From a bacterium (lineage in GTDB: Bacteria > Bacillota > Clostridia > Lachnospirales > Lachnospiraceae), in contig JAQYCU010000004.1 of assembly GCA_028724545.1 (NCBI GenBank), positions 41,436-105,435 of the forward strand: a stretch of DNA of 64,000 nt, given 5' to 3'. The position numbers and the translations under genes were made by a program. Positions 15,982-25,585 of the stretch are shown here, piece after piece (position 1 is the first letter of the stretch; the number at the start of each line of letters is the position of its first letter). The notes beneath the pieces are model-generated. The model saw only the letters and a program-made list of their open reading frames with translations. It was not told the DNA's origin and did not search any database.

Positions 15982-17280
15982 ATGATGAAGAAGACAGATG
16001 TAGTGATTGTTGGAACAGGGGCAGCAGGTTTGTTTTGCGCCCTGCACTTTCCAAAAGAAACACAGATATTAATGATTTCAAAATCAGATGTAGATGAAAG
16101 CGATTCTTTCCTGGCACAGGGAGGCATGTGTATGCTTCGTGGCATGGAAGATTATGATGGTTACTTTGAAGATACGATGCGTGCCGGTCATTATGAAAAC
16201 CGTAAAGAATCTGTTGATGTTATGATTCGTTCTTCGGCAGAAATAGCGCAGGAACTTGTCGGTTTTGGCGTTGATTTTGAACGGGATGGGGACGATTTTG
16301 CATTTACCAGAGAGGGTGGACACGGCAGACCCCGTATTTTATTTCATGAAGATACAACAGGAAAAGAGATAACCAGCAAATTATTAGAAAATGTACAGCA
16401 GCGTGAGAATATTACGATTTTAGAGCATACAGAAATGCTGGATATTATTACAGATACAGAAAATCAGTTGTGTTATGGTATTGTGATGCGTGATTCAACA
16501 GGAAATATTCAGCTGGTACAGGCAAAGTACACAGTGCTGGCTTGTGGTGGATTAGGTGGTTTATATCAGCATTCGACCAATTTCCGTCATATTACGGGCG
16601 ACGCACTTGCAATTGCAAAACGTCATAATGTGACATTGGAACATATTGATTACATACAGATTCATCCGACTACGCTTTATTCAGAAAAGCCGGGCAGACG
16701 TTTCCTGATTTCTGAATCCGTGCGTGGCGAGGGAGCAATTTTATTAAATAAAAACAAAGAACGTTTTTGTGACGAACTGCTTCCACGTGATGTTGTGACG
16801 GCAGCGATTAAAAAGCAGATGGAAATAGATGATATGCCATATGTATGGCTGTCGATGGAAAAGATTCCAAAAGAAGAAATCACATCGCATTTTCCGAACA
16901 TTCTGCGTCAGTGCCTGGAAGAAGGCTATGACCCGACAAAAGAGTGCATTCCGGTAGTGCCGGCTCAGCATTATTTTATGGGTGGTATTCAGGTGGATTT
17001 GTCCAGCAAAACATCAATGGAATGTCTTTATGCAGTTGGCGAAACGTCCTGCAACGGTGTACACGGGAAAAACCGTCTGGCAAGTAATTCCCTGCTGGAG
17101 TCTATGGTATTTGCCAAAAGAGCTGCCCTGGCAATTACAGAGCAGTTGCCGAAAGCAGAATTTTCGGATATTACCGGTATGGTTGATATGACATTATATG
17201 AAGATGTGGACAAGCTAAAAGAAAACTATAAGAAAATCATATTAGATGAAATAGAAAAGGAGCGAAAAAGTCATGAATGA
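15982..17280 (+). CDS. nadB: L-aspartate oxidase
   Basis: NadB oxidises L-aspartate to iminoaspartate with FAD, the first step of de novo NAD synthesis. GTGAAGLFCALHF near the N-terminus binds FAD, SFLAQGGM is the flavin/substrate loop, and NRLASNSLLESMVFAKRAA near residue 370 is diagnostic. At ~432 residues it is clearly shorter than the ~530-residue enzymes and lacks most of the C-terminal helical domain. ATGs at 15970, 15982 and 15985 are possible; I chose 15982 for a GGGTG nearby. Its end overlaps the nadC start by 8 bases. nadA is not here. Confidence 0.93.
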   Translation: MMKKTDVVIVGTGAAGLFCALHFPKETQILMISKSDVDESDSFLAQGGMCMLRGMEDYDGYFEDTMRAGHYENRKESVDVMIRSSAEIAQELVGFGVDFERDGDDFAFTREGGHGRPRILFHEDTTGKEITSKLLENVQQRENITILEHTEMLDIITDTENQLCYGIVMRDSTGNIQLVQAKYTVLACGGLGGLYQHSTNFRHITGDALAIAKRHNVTLEHIDYIQIHPTTLYSEKPGRRFLISESVRGEGAILLNKNKERFCDELLPRDVVTAAIKKQMEIDDMPYVWLSMEKIPKEEITSHFPNILRQCLEEGYDPTKECIPVVPAQHYFMGGIQVDLSSKTSMECLYAVGETSCNGVHGKNRLASNSLLESMVFAKRAALAITEQLPKAEFSDITGMVDMTLYEDVDKLKENYKKIILDEIEKERKSHE

Positions 17281-18127
17281 CCCGATTACGTTAAAAGTCA
17301 ATGTTGATAAACTCATTATGCAGGCATTGGAAGAAGATATTACCAGTGAAGATATTTCTACAAATGCAGTGATGCCGGAGTATCAAAAAGGGCAGGTTGA
17401 ACTGATTTGCAAGCAGGATGGCATTATTGCCGGACTTCCTGTATTTAAAAGAGTCTTTGAACTGCTGGATGATACCGTGACTTTTCAGATGTACGCAAAT
17501 GACGGTGATGCCGTAAAAAAAGGAGATTTGATGGCAGTGGTAACAGGCGACATCCGTGCACTGCTTTCCGGAGAAAGAACGGCACTGAACTATTTGCAGC
17601 GTATGAGTGGTATTGCAACTTATACCAATTCGATTGTGAAATTGTTAGAGGGCAGCAAGACCACACTGTTAGATACAAGAAAAACAACACCGAATATGCG
17701 TGTGTTTGAAAAATACGCTGTCAAAGTTGGTGGAGGCAGCAATCACCGCTTTAATTTGTCAGACGGGGTTATGTTAAAGGACAATCATATTGGTGCAGCA
17801 GGCAGCATTACAAAGGCCGTGAAAATGGCAAAAGAGTATGCTTCTTTCGTACATAAAATCGAAGTGGAAGTTGAAAATCTGGATATGGTGAAGGAAGCAG
17901 TTGAAGCAGGGGCAGACATTATAATGCTGGATAATATGTCACAGGAAGAAATGAAAGAGGCTGTTGCCCTTATCGATGGACGTGCCCTGACAGAATGCTC
18001 CGGTAATGTAACAAAAGAAAATATCCAGAATATTCTGGACGTTGGTGTAGATTATGTTTCCAGTGGAGCACTGACACATTCAGCTCCGATTATGGATATT
18101 TCTTTGAAAAACCTGCATACCATTTAA
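17273..18127 (+). CDS. nadC: Quinolinate phosphoribosyltransferase
   Basis: NadC converts quinolinate and PRPP to nicotinate mononucleotide. It is 284 residues, the normal length, with TRKTTPNMR, KYAVKVGGGSNHRFNLSDG and MLKDNHI motifs of the active site and IMLDNMS further on. It overlaps nadB by 8 bases and has an AAGGAG site inside the nadB end, so translation is coupled. Confidence 0.97.
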   Translation: MNDPITLKVNVDKLIMQALEEDITSEDISTNAVMPEYQKGQVELICKQDGIIAGLPVFKRVFELLDDTVTFQMYANDGDAVKKGDLMAVVTGDIRALLSGERTALNYLQRMSGIATYTNSIVKLLEGSKTTLLDTRKTTPNMRVFEKYAVKVGGGSNHRFNLSDGVMLKDNHIGAAGSITKAVKMAKEYASFVHKIEVEVENLDMVKEAVEAGADIIMLDNMSQEEMKEAVALIDGRALTECSGNVTKENIQNILDVGVDYVSSGALTHSAPIMDISLKNLHTI

Positions 18128-18169
18128 GAGGACGCAAGAAAGTGTGTAAATAAGTGGGGAGGAGAAGAA

Positions 18170-19168
18170 ATGAAAAATAGAAAAAAGATTACTTTATGGA
18201 AAATAGCAAGTGCCTTATGTATTCTCTTTATTGTCTGCGTGGGGGCAAAAACAACCGTGAAGGCATCACCTGTTTCGGCAAATGGACAGTTACAGGTAAA
18301 AGGCTCTAAGATTGTGAACCAGAAGGGAAAAACTTTTGTGATAAAGGGCGTTTCGACGCATGGTATTGCCTGGTATCCACAATATGTACAAAAAAAGAGT
18401 TTTGCATCTTTGAAGAAACAGGGCGTGAATACAATCCGTCTTGCAATGTACACAGAAGAATATGGCGGATATTGCAGTGGTGGAGATAAAAAACAACTCA
18501 AAAAGACGCTGGACAAAGGCGTAAAAGCAGCAACTGAGTTAGGAATGTATGTTATCATTGACTGGCACATTCTGCAGGACGGAAATCCCTTGCAGCACAA
18601 GAATCAGGCCAAGAAGTTTTTTAAAGAGATTGCTAAAAAATATGCAAAACATAATAATGTACTCTTTGAAATCTGCAACGAGCCAAATGGCAACGGTGGC
18701 AGTCTGAAAAATATCCGGAAATATGCAAATGCAGTTATCAAGACAATCCGGAGTGTCAATAAAAAAGCGATTATTATTGTGGGAACGCCAACCTGGAGCC
18801 AGGATGTTGATTTGGCTGCCAAAAATCCAATCAAAGGCAAGAATATCGCATATGCCTTTCATTTTTATGCAGCAACACACAAGCAGTACCTGCGTGATAA
18901 GCTAAAGACAGCAGTTAAGGCAGGACTTCCTGTTATTGTTACCGAATTTGGAATCACAGAAGCCAGTGGCAGTGGCAAAGTAGATACCAAGGAAGGAAAC
19001 AAGTGGATGAAATTGCTGAACCAGTACAAAATCGGAAGAGTCTGTTGGAATTTATCCAATAAAGCAGAGAAAAGTTCTTTGTTGAAACCATCCTGCAAGA
19101 AGACGAGTGGATGGAAAAAGAGTGACTGGAGCAAGCAGGGAAAATGGCTGTTAAAAGCATATTCCTAG
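18170..19168 (+). CDS. Secreted endoglucanase, glycoside hydrolase family 5
   Basis: A 332-residue secreted beta-1,4-glucanase. Residues 1-~32 are a signal peptide (basic start, hydrophobic core IASALCILFIVCVGA). The GH5 barrel follows, with FEICNEPNG placing the acid/base Glu at ~171 and VTEFG placing the nucleophile Glu at ~259; DWHILQDGNP is also typical of the GH5_2 cellulase group. There is no visible carbohydrate-binding or dockerin module. RBS GGGGAGGAG. It would release cellodextrins that, after uptake, cellobiose phosphorylase could use. Confidence 0.92.
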   Translation: MKNRKKITLWKIASALCILFIVCVGAKTTVKASPVSANGQLQVKGSKIVNQKGKTFVIKGVSTHGIAWYPQYVQKKSFASLKKQGVNTIRLAMYTEEYGGYCSGGDKKQLKKTLDKGVKAATELGMYVIIDWHILQDGNPLQHKNQAKKFFKEIAKKYAKHNNVLFEICNEPNGNGGSLKNIRKYANAVIKTIRSVNKKAIIIVGTPTWSQDVDLAAKNPIKGKNIAYAFHFYAATHKQYLRDKLKTAVKAGLPVIVTEFGITEASGSGKVDTKEGNKWMKLLNQYKIGRVCWNLSNKAEKSSLLKPSCKKTSGWKKSDWSKQGKWLLKAYS

Positions 19169-19265
19169 AAAAATCTTATGCTGACAGGCAGGAAGCAAAT
19201 ACGGACAGATAGAAAGAATATAGATGAAATAAATACTGATAAAAATAAATATCGATAACGTTAAT

Positions 19266-19336
19266 AAAAAGCAACTGCCGTCCGGCTTATCAGTGAAATA
19301 TCTGATAAGAAACGAACGGCAGTTGCTTTTTGTTTT
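19266..19336. terminator. Bidirectional terminator between GH5 and xylB
   Basis: AAAAAGCAACTGCCGT (from 19266) pairs with AACGGCAGTTGCTTTTT (to 19332), enclosing a second small hairpin CTTATCAG/CTGATAAG. It separates two convergent genes. Confidence 0.9.
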
Positions 19337-19376
19337 TGTATATTTTCCCAACTGAAAAAATATCAGTTTTTCAGTT

Positions 19377-20906
19377 TTATAATTCAGCCATTGCCTTATA
19401 CTGGTCTTTTAATGCACCATAAAGGTTTTTGTAAATCTGGTGGAATTTGTCATATTCCTTTGTATGTTCTGGGATTGGCTTACATTCTTTTGCAGGATCC
19501 TTGTGAATCATCTTACGGCAGGCATCTTCTACGCTGTCATAAAGACCGGCACCAACACCGGCAAGGATTGCAACACCAAGTGCAGGTCCTTCGGTTGCAG
19601 TAACCGTATTGACATCACAGTTATACATATCGGCCATCATCTGACGCTGTACTGCATTGGTTGCTCCACCACCACATGCCATCATATCATCTACTTCTAC
19701 ACCCATTTCTGATAAGATGTCTTTACAGTCTGTCAGAGAATAACTGATTCCTTCCAGTACGGCACGTGCCAGGTCGTTTTTGGTATGCATGCTGGAAAGT
19801 CCGAAGAAGACACCACGGCAGTTTGCATCCAAATGAGGAGTACGCTCTCCGTTCAGGTATGGAAGATAAATCAGACGATTTGCACCGATAGGAGTTGCTT
19901 CTACGGCTTCGTTAATCAACTGGTATACGCTGCATCCTTTTTCTTTTGCTTCCTGACGGAACGCAGCTCCCATATTGTCAAGATACCAGGCAAGAGAATA
20001 ACCGGCAGCCTGTGTAACGCCCATTACATGCCATGCGCCGGGTACGGCACAGCAGAAAGTATGTACACGGCCTTTTGGGTCGATGGAAATTTTGCTGGAA
20101 TGTGCAAATACAACACCACTGGTACCAATGGTAGTAAATGCCTTACCATCTTCAACAACGCCGGTACCTACGGCAGCTGCTGCATTATCGCCGGCACCAC
20201 CGACAACGACAGTAGAAGTAGAAAGTCCGGTTTTTTCGGCAATTTCCGGTAAAATTGTTCCTGTTACTTCTGGTGACTCATAAACTTTAGCAAGAAGACT
20301 CTTGTCGATATCTAATTTTTCTAAGATTTCATCAGACCACTGACGTTTTGGAACATCTAACAGCTGCATACCGGAAGCATCCGATACTTCCGTAGCAAAT
20401 TCGCCGGTTAAGATATAACGGACATAATCCTTTGGAAGAAGGATATGCTTACATTTTGCATAATTCTCCGGCTCGTTATTGCGTACCCAGAGAATTTTAG
20501 AAGCAGTAAATCCTGTTAAAGCAGGGTTTGCTGTGATTTCAATCAGACGCTCTGCGCCGACTTTTTCTGTGATTTCTTCACATTCTTTTTCCGTACGCTG
20601 GTCACACCAGATGATGGAAGGACGGATAACTTCGCCTGCTTCATCCAGCATAACAAGGCCGTGCATCTGGCCGGAGATACCAAGACCTTTGATATCTTCT
20701 TTGTCAACGCCAGACTCTTTTACTACTTTGGCAATGGTTTCCAAAGCAGCATCGCGCCAGTCTTCCGGTTTCTGTTCTGCCCATCCGTTGTTTGGTGTAT
20801 ACAGTGGATAGTCTTTGCTGGCAGAAGTAATAACTTCGCCATTTTCGTCGAAGAGAACTGTCTTTGTAGAAGAAGTTCCTAAATCAATACCAATTAAATA
20901 ATTCAT
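19377..20906 (-). CDS. xylB: Xylulokinase (FGGY kinase)
   Basis: Phosphorylates D-xylulose for entry to the pentose phosphate pathway. It is 509 residues; IGIDLGTSSTKTVLFD at the N-terminus is the phosphate loop, GLGISGQMHGLV and IIWCDQRT are xylulokinase-type substrate segments, and MMACGGGATNAVQRQMMAD is the second FGGY signature. The gene lies downstream of an isomerase gene on the same strand, but a terminator hairpin (20970-21000) stands between. Another pentulose or a related ketose cannot be excluded given that neighbour. Confidence 0.92.
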   Translation of the reverse strand: MNYLIGIDLGTSSTKTVLFDENGEVITSASKDYPLYTPNNGWAEQKPEDWRDAALETIAKVVKESGVDKEDIKGLGISGQMHGLVMLDEAGEVIRPSIIWCDQRTEKECEEITEKVGAERLIEITANPALTGFTASKILWVRNNEPENYAKCKHILLPKDYVRYILTGEFATEVSDASGMQLLDVPKRQWSDEILEKLDIDKSLLAKVYESPEVTGTILPEIAEKTGLSTSTVVVGGAGDNAAAAVGTGVVEDGKAFTTIGTSGVVFAHSSKISIDPKGRVHTFCCAVPGAWHVMGVTQAAGYSLAWYLDNMGAAFRQEAKEKGCSVYQLINEAVEATPIGANRLIYLPYLNGERTPHLDANCRGVFFGLSSMHTKNDLARAVLEGISYSLTDCKDILSEMGVEVDDMMACGGGATNAVQRQMMADMYNCDVNTVTATEGPALGVAILAGVGAGLYDSVEDACRKMIHKDPAKECKPIPEHTKEYDKFHQIYKNLYGALKDQYKAMAEL

Positions 20907-20969
20907 TTTAATCCTCCTGATTTTTTGATAAAGGATAACCGGTATAAGAAAAACAGTTTCCTTTTCGTT

Positions 20970-21000
20970 AAAAAGGGCAATGGCGCCTGCGCCATCGCCC
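20970..21000 (-). terminator. Terminator or attenuator between the isomerase gene and xylB
   Basis: Reading the minus strand: GGGCGATGGCGC (21000-20989) pairs with GCGCCATTGCCC (20986-20975), then TTTTT. It would partly or fully end isomerase transcripts before xylB. Confidence 0.8.
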
Positions 21001-21019
21001 GTAAAATGCTTTTTTAAAA

Positions 21020-22510
21020 TTAAGCAAATGGATTTTCTGTCTTGTAGAGCATTCCCTTTGGCTGGTTGAAGCCGATTTCCTCTACATCAACACCGATGTA
21101 TTTGAATACTTCGTAAATTGCTTTTCCATAATGACCGAATGCAACAGCACCGTGATGAGGATAGTTGCCCTCGATTAATACATGGCGATAGAAACGTCCC
21201 ATTTCTGGAATAGCAAAGATTCCGATAGCACCGAAGGAACGTGTTGCAACAGGAAGAACTTCACCCTGTGCAATGTATCCGCGAAGTTTTGCATCTGATG
21301 TGCTCTGCAGACGGAAGAATGTGATATCTCCAGGGATGATATCGCCTTCGAGCGTTCCGTTTGTAACTTCGATAGGAAGGGAACGTGCCATAATCATCTG
21401 GTATTTCATTTCGCAGAATGACAGCTTGTTAGAAGCTGTATTTCCACAATGGAATCCCATAAAAGTATCCTTTAATGTGTAATCGAATTTGCCCTTGATA
21501 TCTTCTTCGTAGATATCAGGAGTAACTGTGTTGTTGATGTCAAGAAGTGTAACAGTATCCTGGCTGACAACAGTTCCGATAAATTCACTTAAGCATCCGT
21601 AAATATCTACCTCACAGGAAACAGGAATACCCATCTTTGTAAGACGGCTGTTTACATAGCAAGGAACAAATCCAAACTGTGTCTGGAATGCAGGCCAGCA
21701 CTTGCCGGCGATTGCAACAAATTCACGATATCCTCTGTGTTCTTCTACCCAGTCTAAAAGTGTTAATTCGTACTGGGCAAGTTTTTCAAGGATTTCAGGT
21801 TTCTTATTTCCGGCACCCAGTTCATTTTCCATATCTTTTACGACATCAGGGATTCTCTTATCACCGGCATGTTTGTTGAATGCTTCAAATAAGTCAAGCT
21901 CTGAGTTTTCCTCGATTTCAACACCTAAGTTGTAAAGCTGCTTGATAGGAGCATTACAAGCAAGGAAGTTTAATGGGCGAGGACCGAAACTAATAATCTT
22001 TAAATGATTCAATCCATATACGGCACGTGCGACAGGAAGAAATTCGTGAATCATATCAGCACATTCCTCAGCAGAACCAACAGGATACTCTGGGATATAT
22101 GCTTTGATATTACGAAGCTTTAAGTTATAGCTTGCGTTCAGCATACCACAGTATGCATCACCACGTCCCTGAATCAGACCACCGTCTTTTGAAGTTTCTT
22201 CTGCAGCTGCAACGAACATTTTTGGTCCGTCGAAATGCTTAGCAAGAAGTGTTTCTGAAATTTCAGGACCGAAGTTTCCTAAGTATACGCAAAGTGCGTT
22301 ACAACCTGCTTTCTTGATATCCTCTAAAGCCTGTACCATGTGGATTTCACTTTCCACGATACAAACAGGACATTCATAAATGTCATTGGCATCATATTTG
22401 TCTGTATATGCCTTCACTAAATTTTGTCTGCGTGTTACAGAAAGAGATTCTGGGAAACAGTCCCTGCTTACTGCAACAATACCGATTTTGATCTTTGGCA
22501 TGTTTTCCAT
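21020..22510 (-). CDS. L-fucose/L-arabinose isomerase family protein
   Basis: A 496-residue protein with the fucose/arabinose isomerase fold. It has IGIVAVSRDCFPESLS at the N-terminus, LCVYLGNFGPE, the mid domain SFGPRPLNFLACNAPIKQL, and a C-terminal DITFFRLQSTSDAKLRGYIA and HHGAVAFGHYGKA block. It is not close to classical FucI or AraA. An AAAGGACGG site precedes the ATG at 22510. It lies divergent from fucI, with a shared control region, and ahead of xylB. A ketol isomerase feeding that kinase is likely; the sugar cannot be told from sequence. Confidence 0.8.
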   Translation of the reverse strand: MENMPKIKIGIVAVSRDCFPESLSVTRRQNLVKAYTDKYDANDIYECPVCIVESEIHMVQALEDIKKAGCNALCVYLGNFGPEISETLLAKHFDGPKMFVAAAEETSKDGGLIQGRGDAYCGMLNASYNLKLRNIKAYIPEYPVGSAEECADMIHEFLPVARAVYGLNHLKIISFGPRPLNFLACNAPIKQLYNLGVEIEENSELDLFEAFNKHAGDKRIPDVVKDMENELGAGNKKPEILEKLAQYELTLLDWVEEHRGYREFVAIAGKCWPAFQTQFGFVPCYVNSRLTKMGIPVSCEVDIYGCLSEFIGTVVSQDTVTLLDINNTVTPDIYEEDIKGKFDYTLKDTFMGFHCGNTASNKLSFCEMKYQMIMARSLPIEVTNGTLEGDIIPGDITFFRLQSTSDAKLRGYIAQGEVLPVATRSFGAIGIFAIPEMGRFYRHVLIEGNYPHHGAVAFGHYGKAIYEVFKYIGVDVEEIGFNQPKGMLYKTENPFA

Positions 22511-22556
22511 GATTTGACCGTCCTTTCTTTTTAAAAATATTAATTCTTATTTTTAC

Positions 22557-22598
22557 CAGAAATGCAGGATTTGTAATGAAACAAAAGTGGCATTTCTG
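22557..22598. promoter_or_regulatory. Inverted repeat in the isomerase/fucI divergent region
   Basis: CAGAAATGC (22557-22565) and GCATTTCTG (22590-22598) are perfect inverted repeats 24 bases apart, in the leader of the minus-strand gene. It could be an RNA hairpin or a regulator site. The rest of the gene-free stretch 22511-22943 is AT-rich and holds the two promoters listed. Confidence 0.4.
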
Positions 22599-22641
22599 AT
22601 GCTTTCTTTTTTGTGCAGGAGATTTTCACTACAACAATACT

Positions 22642-22670
22642 ATTCTATTATATTTTTGGTTATTTTGCAA
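22642..22670 (-). promoter_or_regulatory. Promoter of the isomerase gene
   Basis: On the minus strand TTGCAA (22670-22665), 17 bases, TAGAAT (22647-22642). Confidence 0.5.
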
Positions 22671-22828
22671 TAAAAAAGCAAATCTGACTTTCATTTTTTG
22701 GATAAAGTTATTGTACTTCGGATTGGTAATCTGTCAGAAAGGGGAAAGAAAGCAGCAGATGCGAGAGGTTTCTTTTCTGGAAAAATGGTAAATAAAGTGA
22801 AAAAAGAGAAAAATCCGTGTTATTTTTC

Positions 22829-22857
22829 GTGCATTTTTCACAATAGTATTGTATAAT
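22829..22857 (+). promoter_or_regulatory. Promoter of fucI
   Basis: A consensus TATAAT is at 22852-22857. The -35 position holds only GTGCAT, so activation by a regulator is possible. Confidence 0.5.
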
Positions 22858-22943
22858 AGAAACAGTGCGATGAAAAAATCGTTCCATAAAAATGTACTAT
22901 ATTAATAGTGAATGAATTTTTATAAAGAAAGGATGGAGAAGTA

Positions 22944-24737
22944 ATGGCAAAAAGCAGATTGATTGGTGATTATCCGGTAATTGGAATACGCCCTACGATT
23001 GATGGAAGAAGGGGACCTCTTAAAGTACGTGAATCCCTGGAAGAGCAGACGATGAATATGGCAAAGAGTGCAGCAGAACTCTTCCGTCAGAATTTAAAAT
23101 ATTCCAACGGAGAACCGGTAAAGGTTATTATTGCCGATACTACGATTGGACGTGTAGCTGAGGCAGCTGCCTGTGCTGACAAGTTCAAAAAAGAGGGCGT
23201 TGATATTACGCTTACGGTAACACCTTGCTGGTGTTATGGTTCTGAAACAATGGATATGGATAAGAACACGATTAAAGGCGTATGGGGATTTAATGGTACA
23301 GAAAGACCGGGTGCTGTTTATCTGGCAGCAGTTCTGGCAGCACATGCACAGAAAGGACTTCCGGCTTTTGGTATTTATGGAAAAGATGTGCAGGAAGCTG
23401 ATGCAACAGATATTCCGGAAGATGTACAGGAAAAACTGCTTCGTTTTGGTCGTGCAGCAGTAGCAGCAGCTACGATGCGTGGCAAGTCTTATTTGCAGAT
23501 TGGTTCTATCTGCATGGGTATTGCAGGTTCTATCGTGGACCCTTCTTTTATGGAAGAATATCTTGGTATGCGTGTGGAGTCTGTTGACGAGGTCGAAATC
23601 ATACGCCGAATGACAGAAGGTATTTATGATGAGGCTGAGTATCAGAAAGCATTGTCCTGGACCAAATCACATTGTAAAGAAGGCTGGGATAAGAATCCGG
23701 AATCTGTTAAGAGAAGTGATGAGCAGAAAGACCGTGACTGGGAATTTGTTGTTAAGATGATGTGTATTATCAAGGATTTGATGAATGGAAATGACAATCT
23801 TCCGGAAGGAAGAGAAGAAGAGGCTGTTGGTCACAATGCGATTGCAGCCGGTTTCCAGGGACAAAGACAGTGGACAGATTTCTATCCAAACGGAGATTTT
23901 GCAGAAGCTATGTTAAATTCGTCATTTGATTGGAATGGCGCAAGAGAACCATATATTCTGGCTACAGAAAATGATACGTTAAACGGCATTGGCATGCTCT
24001 TTATGAAACTGCTGACAGGCCGTGCACAGATATTCGCAGATGTGCGTACTTATTGGAGCCCTGAGGCTGTTAAGAAAGCAACAGGATATGAAATAGAAGG
24101 TGTTGCAAAAGAAGCAGGTGGATTCCTGCACTTAATCAATTCAGGAGCAGCTTGTCTGGATGCCTGTGGTGAGGTGAAAGACGAAAATGGCAATGGCGTA
24201 ATGAAACCATTCTGGGAGATGACAGAAGAAGACCAGAAGGCATGTCTGGAAGCAACAGAATGGTGCGAAGCCGACAACGGTTACTTCCGGGGTGGTGGAT
24301 TCTCTTCACGTTATGTAACAAGAGCAGAAATGCCTGTTACTATGATACGTCTGAATCTTGTTAAGGGCTTAGGACCGGTTCTTCAGATTTGTGAAGGCTA
24401 TACGGTACAGCTTCCTGATGAAGTATCCGACAAACTCTGGAAGCGCACGGATTATACATGGCCTTGTACCTGGTTTGCACCACGTATTACAGGCGAAGGT
24501 GCTTTCAAATCTGCATATGATGTTATGAACAACTGGGGAGCAAATCATGGTGCTATCAGTTACGGACACATTGGTGCTGATTTGATTACACTGGCATCGA
24601 TTCTTCGTATTCCGGTATGTATGCACAATGTACCGGAAGAGGATATCTTCCGTCCGGCAGCATGGAATGCATTTGGTATGGATAAAGAAGGTCAGGATTA
24701 TCGTGCCTGTGCAGCATATGGACCAATGTATAAATAA
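22944..24737 (+). CDS. fucI: L-fucose isomerase
   Basis: Converts L-fucose to L-fuculose (and often D-arabinose to D-ribulose). At 597 residues it matches the E. coli enzyme. [21 protein letters not shown] at the start, [40 protein letters not shown] and [15 protein letters not shown] with its metal-binding residues, and [18 protein letters not shown] near the end are all present. AAGGATGGAG precedes the ATG. fucK and fucA are not adjacent; rhaD and fucO elsewhere in the window could complete the route. Confidence 0.95.
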   Translation: MAKSRLIGDYPVIGIRPTIDGRRGPLKVRESLEEQTMNMAKSAAELFRQNLKYSNGEPVKVIIADTTIGRVAEAAACADKFKKEGVDITLTVTPCWCYGSETMDMDKNTIKGVWGFNGTERPGAVYLAAVLAAHAQKGLPAFGIYGKDVQEADATDIPEDVQEKLLRFGRAAVAAATMRGKSYLQIGSICMGIAGSIVDPSFMEEYLGMRVESVDEVEIIRRMTEGIYDEAEYQKALSWTKSHCKEGWDKNPESVKRSDEQKDRDWEFVVKMMCIIKDLMNGNDNLPEGREEEAVGHNAIAAGFQGQRQWTDFYPNGDFAEAMLNSSFDWNGAREPYILATENDTLNGIGMLFMKLLTGRAQIFADVRTYWSPEAVKKATGYEIEGVAKEAGGFLHLINSGAACLDACGEVKDENGNGVMKPFWEMTEEDQKACLEATEWCEADNGYFRGGGFSSRYVTRAEMPVTMIRLNLVKGLGPVLQICEGYTVQLPDEVSDKLWKRTDYTWPCTWFAPRITGEGAFKSAYDVMNNWGANHGAISYGHIGADLITLASILRIPVCMHNVPEEDIFRPAAWNAFGMDKEGQDYRACAAYGPMYK

Positions 24738-24772
24738 TCGTAAACAATCCGATTTAAAAACATAAAAACCGA

Positions 24773-24856
24773 AGGGCATAGCAAAGAACTATCCTGTAAG
24801 CCGGAGAAAAAGTCCGGTGAAAGGATGCCGGTTCTTTGCCGGTGCCCTTTTTATTT
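24773..24856 (+). terminator. Branched terminator after fucI
   Basis: GGGCA...CAAAGAAC (from 24774) pairs with GGTTCTTTG...TGCCC ending near 24847, followed by TTTTT. Inside is a second hairpin, CCGG-AGAAAAAGT-CCGG, so the folded RNA is an extended, interrupted stem. Confidence 0.75.
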
Positions 24857-24964
24857 TTCGGAAAAAGAGCAAAGCGTAAACAGTCAAATCTTTTGGTGCT
24901 TGTCAATAGAAATAAAATCCCTTAGAATAGGAAATAGAGGTATAGGAAGGAGTATGAAAAATTT

Positions 24965-25444
24965 GTGGAAGAAGTAGTAGGAATTGCAGATATGAAAATC
25001 ATAAAAGGTGAGGGTGTTCTGGCAACATATGCGCTGGGCTCCTGCGTGGGAATTTGTCTTTATGACGAAGTGACGAAAATAGGAGGTCTGCTGCATGCCA
25101 TGTTGCCGGATTCTTCTATGGCGCAGCCGTTGATAAATCCACAGAAATATGTTGACACAGGAATTGAGCAGTTATACAGAACGATGTGTCACATGGGAGC
25201 TGTGCCGGGGTTTCTCCGTGCTAAAATTATTGGTGGCGCCAAAATGTTTGAATATAAGACATCGATGGAAGTGGCTGATATTGGAACTGCAAATGTAGTG
25301 AAGGCAAAGCACTGCCTTGCAGCACTGGGTATTCCTATTATCAGTGAACTGACTGGTGGGGAAGTAGGAAGGACAATCCGGTTTAACCCGGTAAATAAAG
25401 ATGTGATAGTGCATTCTACCGATGGGAAAATAGAAGTGATATAG
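24965..25444 (+). CDS. cheD: Chemoreceptor glutamine deamidase
   Basis: CheD deamidates glutamines on chemoreceptors and helps set adaptation. The protein is 159 residues with the catalytic LGSCVGICLYD cysteine and GGLLHAMLP histidine, and later KIIGGAKMF. The start is a GTG, with AGGAAGGAG 12 bases upstream. An ATG at 24954 is out of frame and reads only a seven-codon peptide. The gene stands alone, away from any che operon. The PocR/MCP-like protein at 14.5 kb is a possible substrate. Confidence 0.92.
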   Translation: MEEVVGIADMKIIKGEGVLATYALGSCVGICLYDEVTKIGGLLHAMLPDSSMAQPLINPQKYVDTGIEQLYRTMCHMGAVPGFLRAKIIGGAKMFEYKTSMEVADIGTANVVKAKHCLAALGIPIISELTGGEVGRTIRFNPVNKDVIVHSTDGKIEVI

Positions 25445-25547
25445 AAAAACAGACAGGGTGTGAAAACAGATGTGACATACAATGTGAAAAAACGTGAAAA
25501 CCGGATGGAAAAGTGAGAAAGAAAATAGTGAATTCTATTTTAAAATA

Positions 25548-25556
25548 TGCTATAAT
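25548..25556 (+). promoter_or_regulatory. Extended -10 promoter of glgP
   Basis: TGCTATAAT at 25548-25556, a perfect extended -10; no good -35 is seen. Confidence 0.55.
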
Positions 25557-25585
25557 AATATTATATTTATCGAAGGAGGATAACT

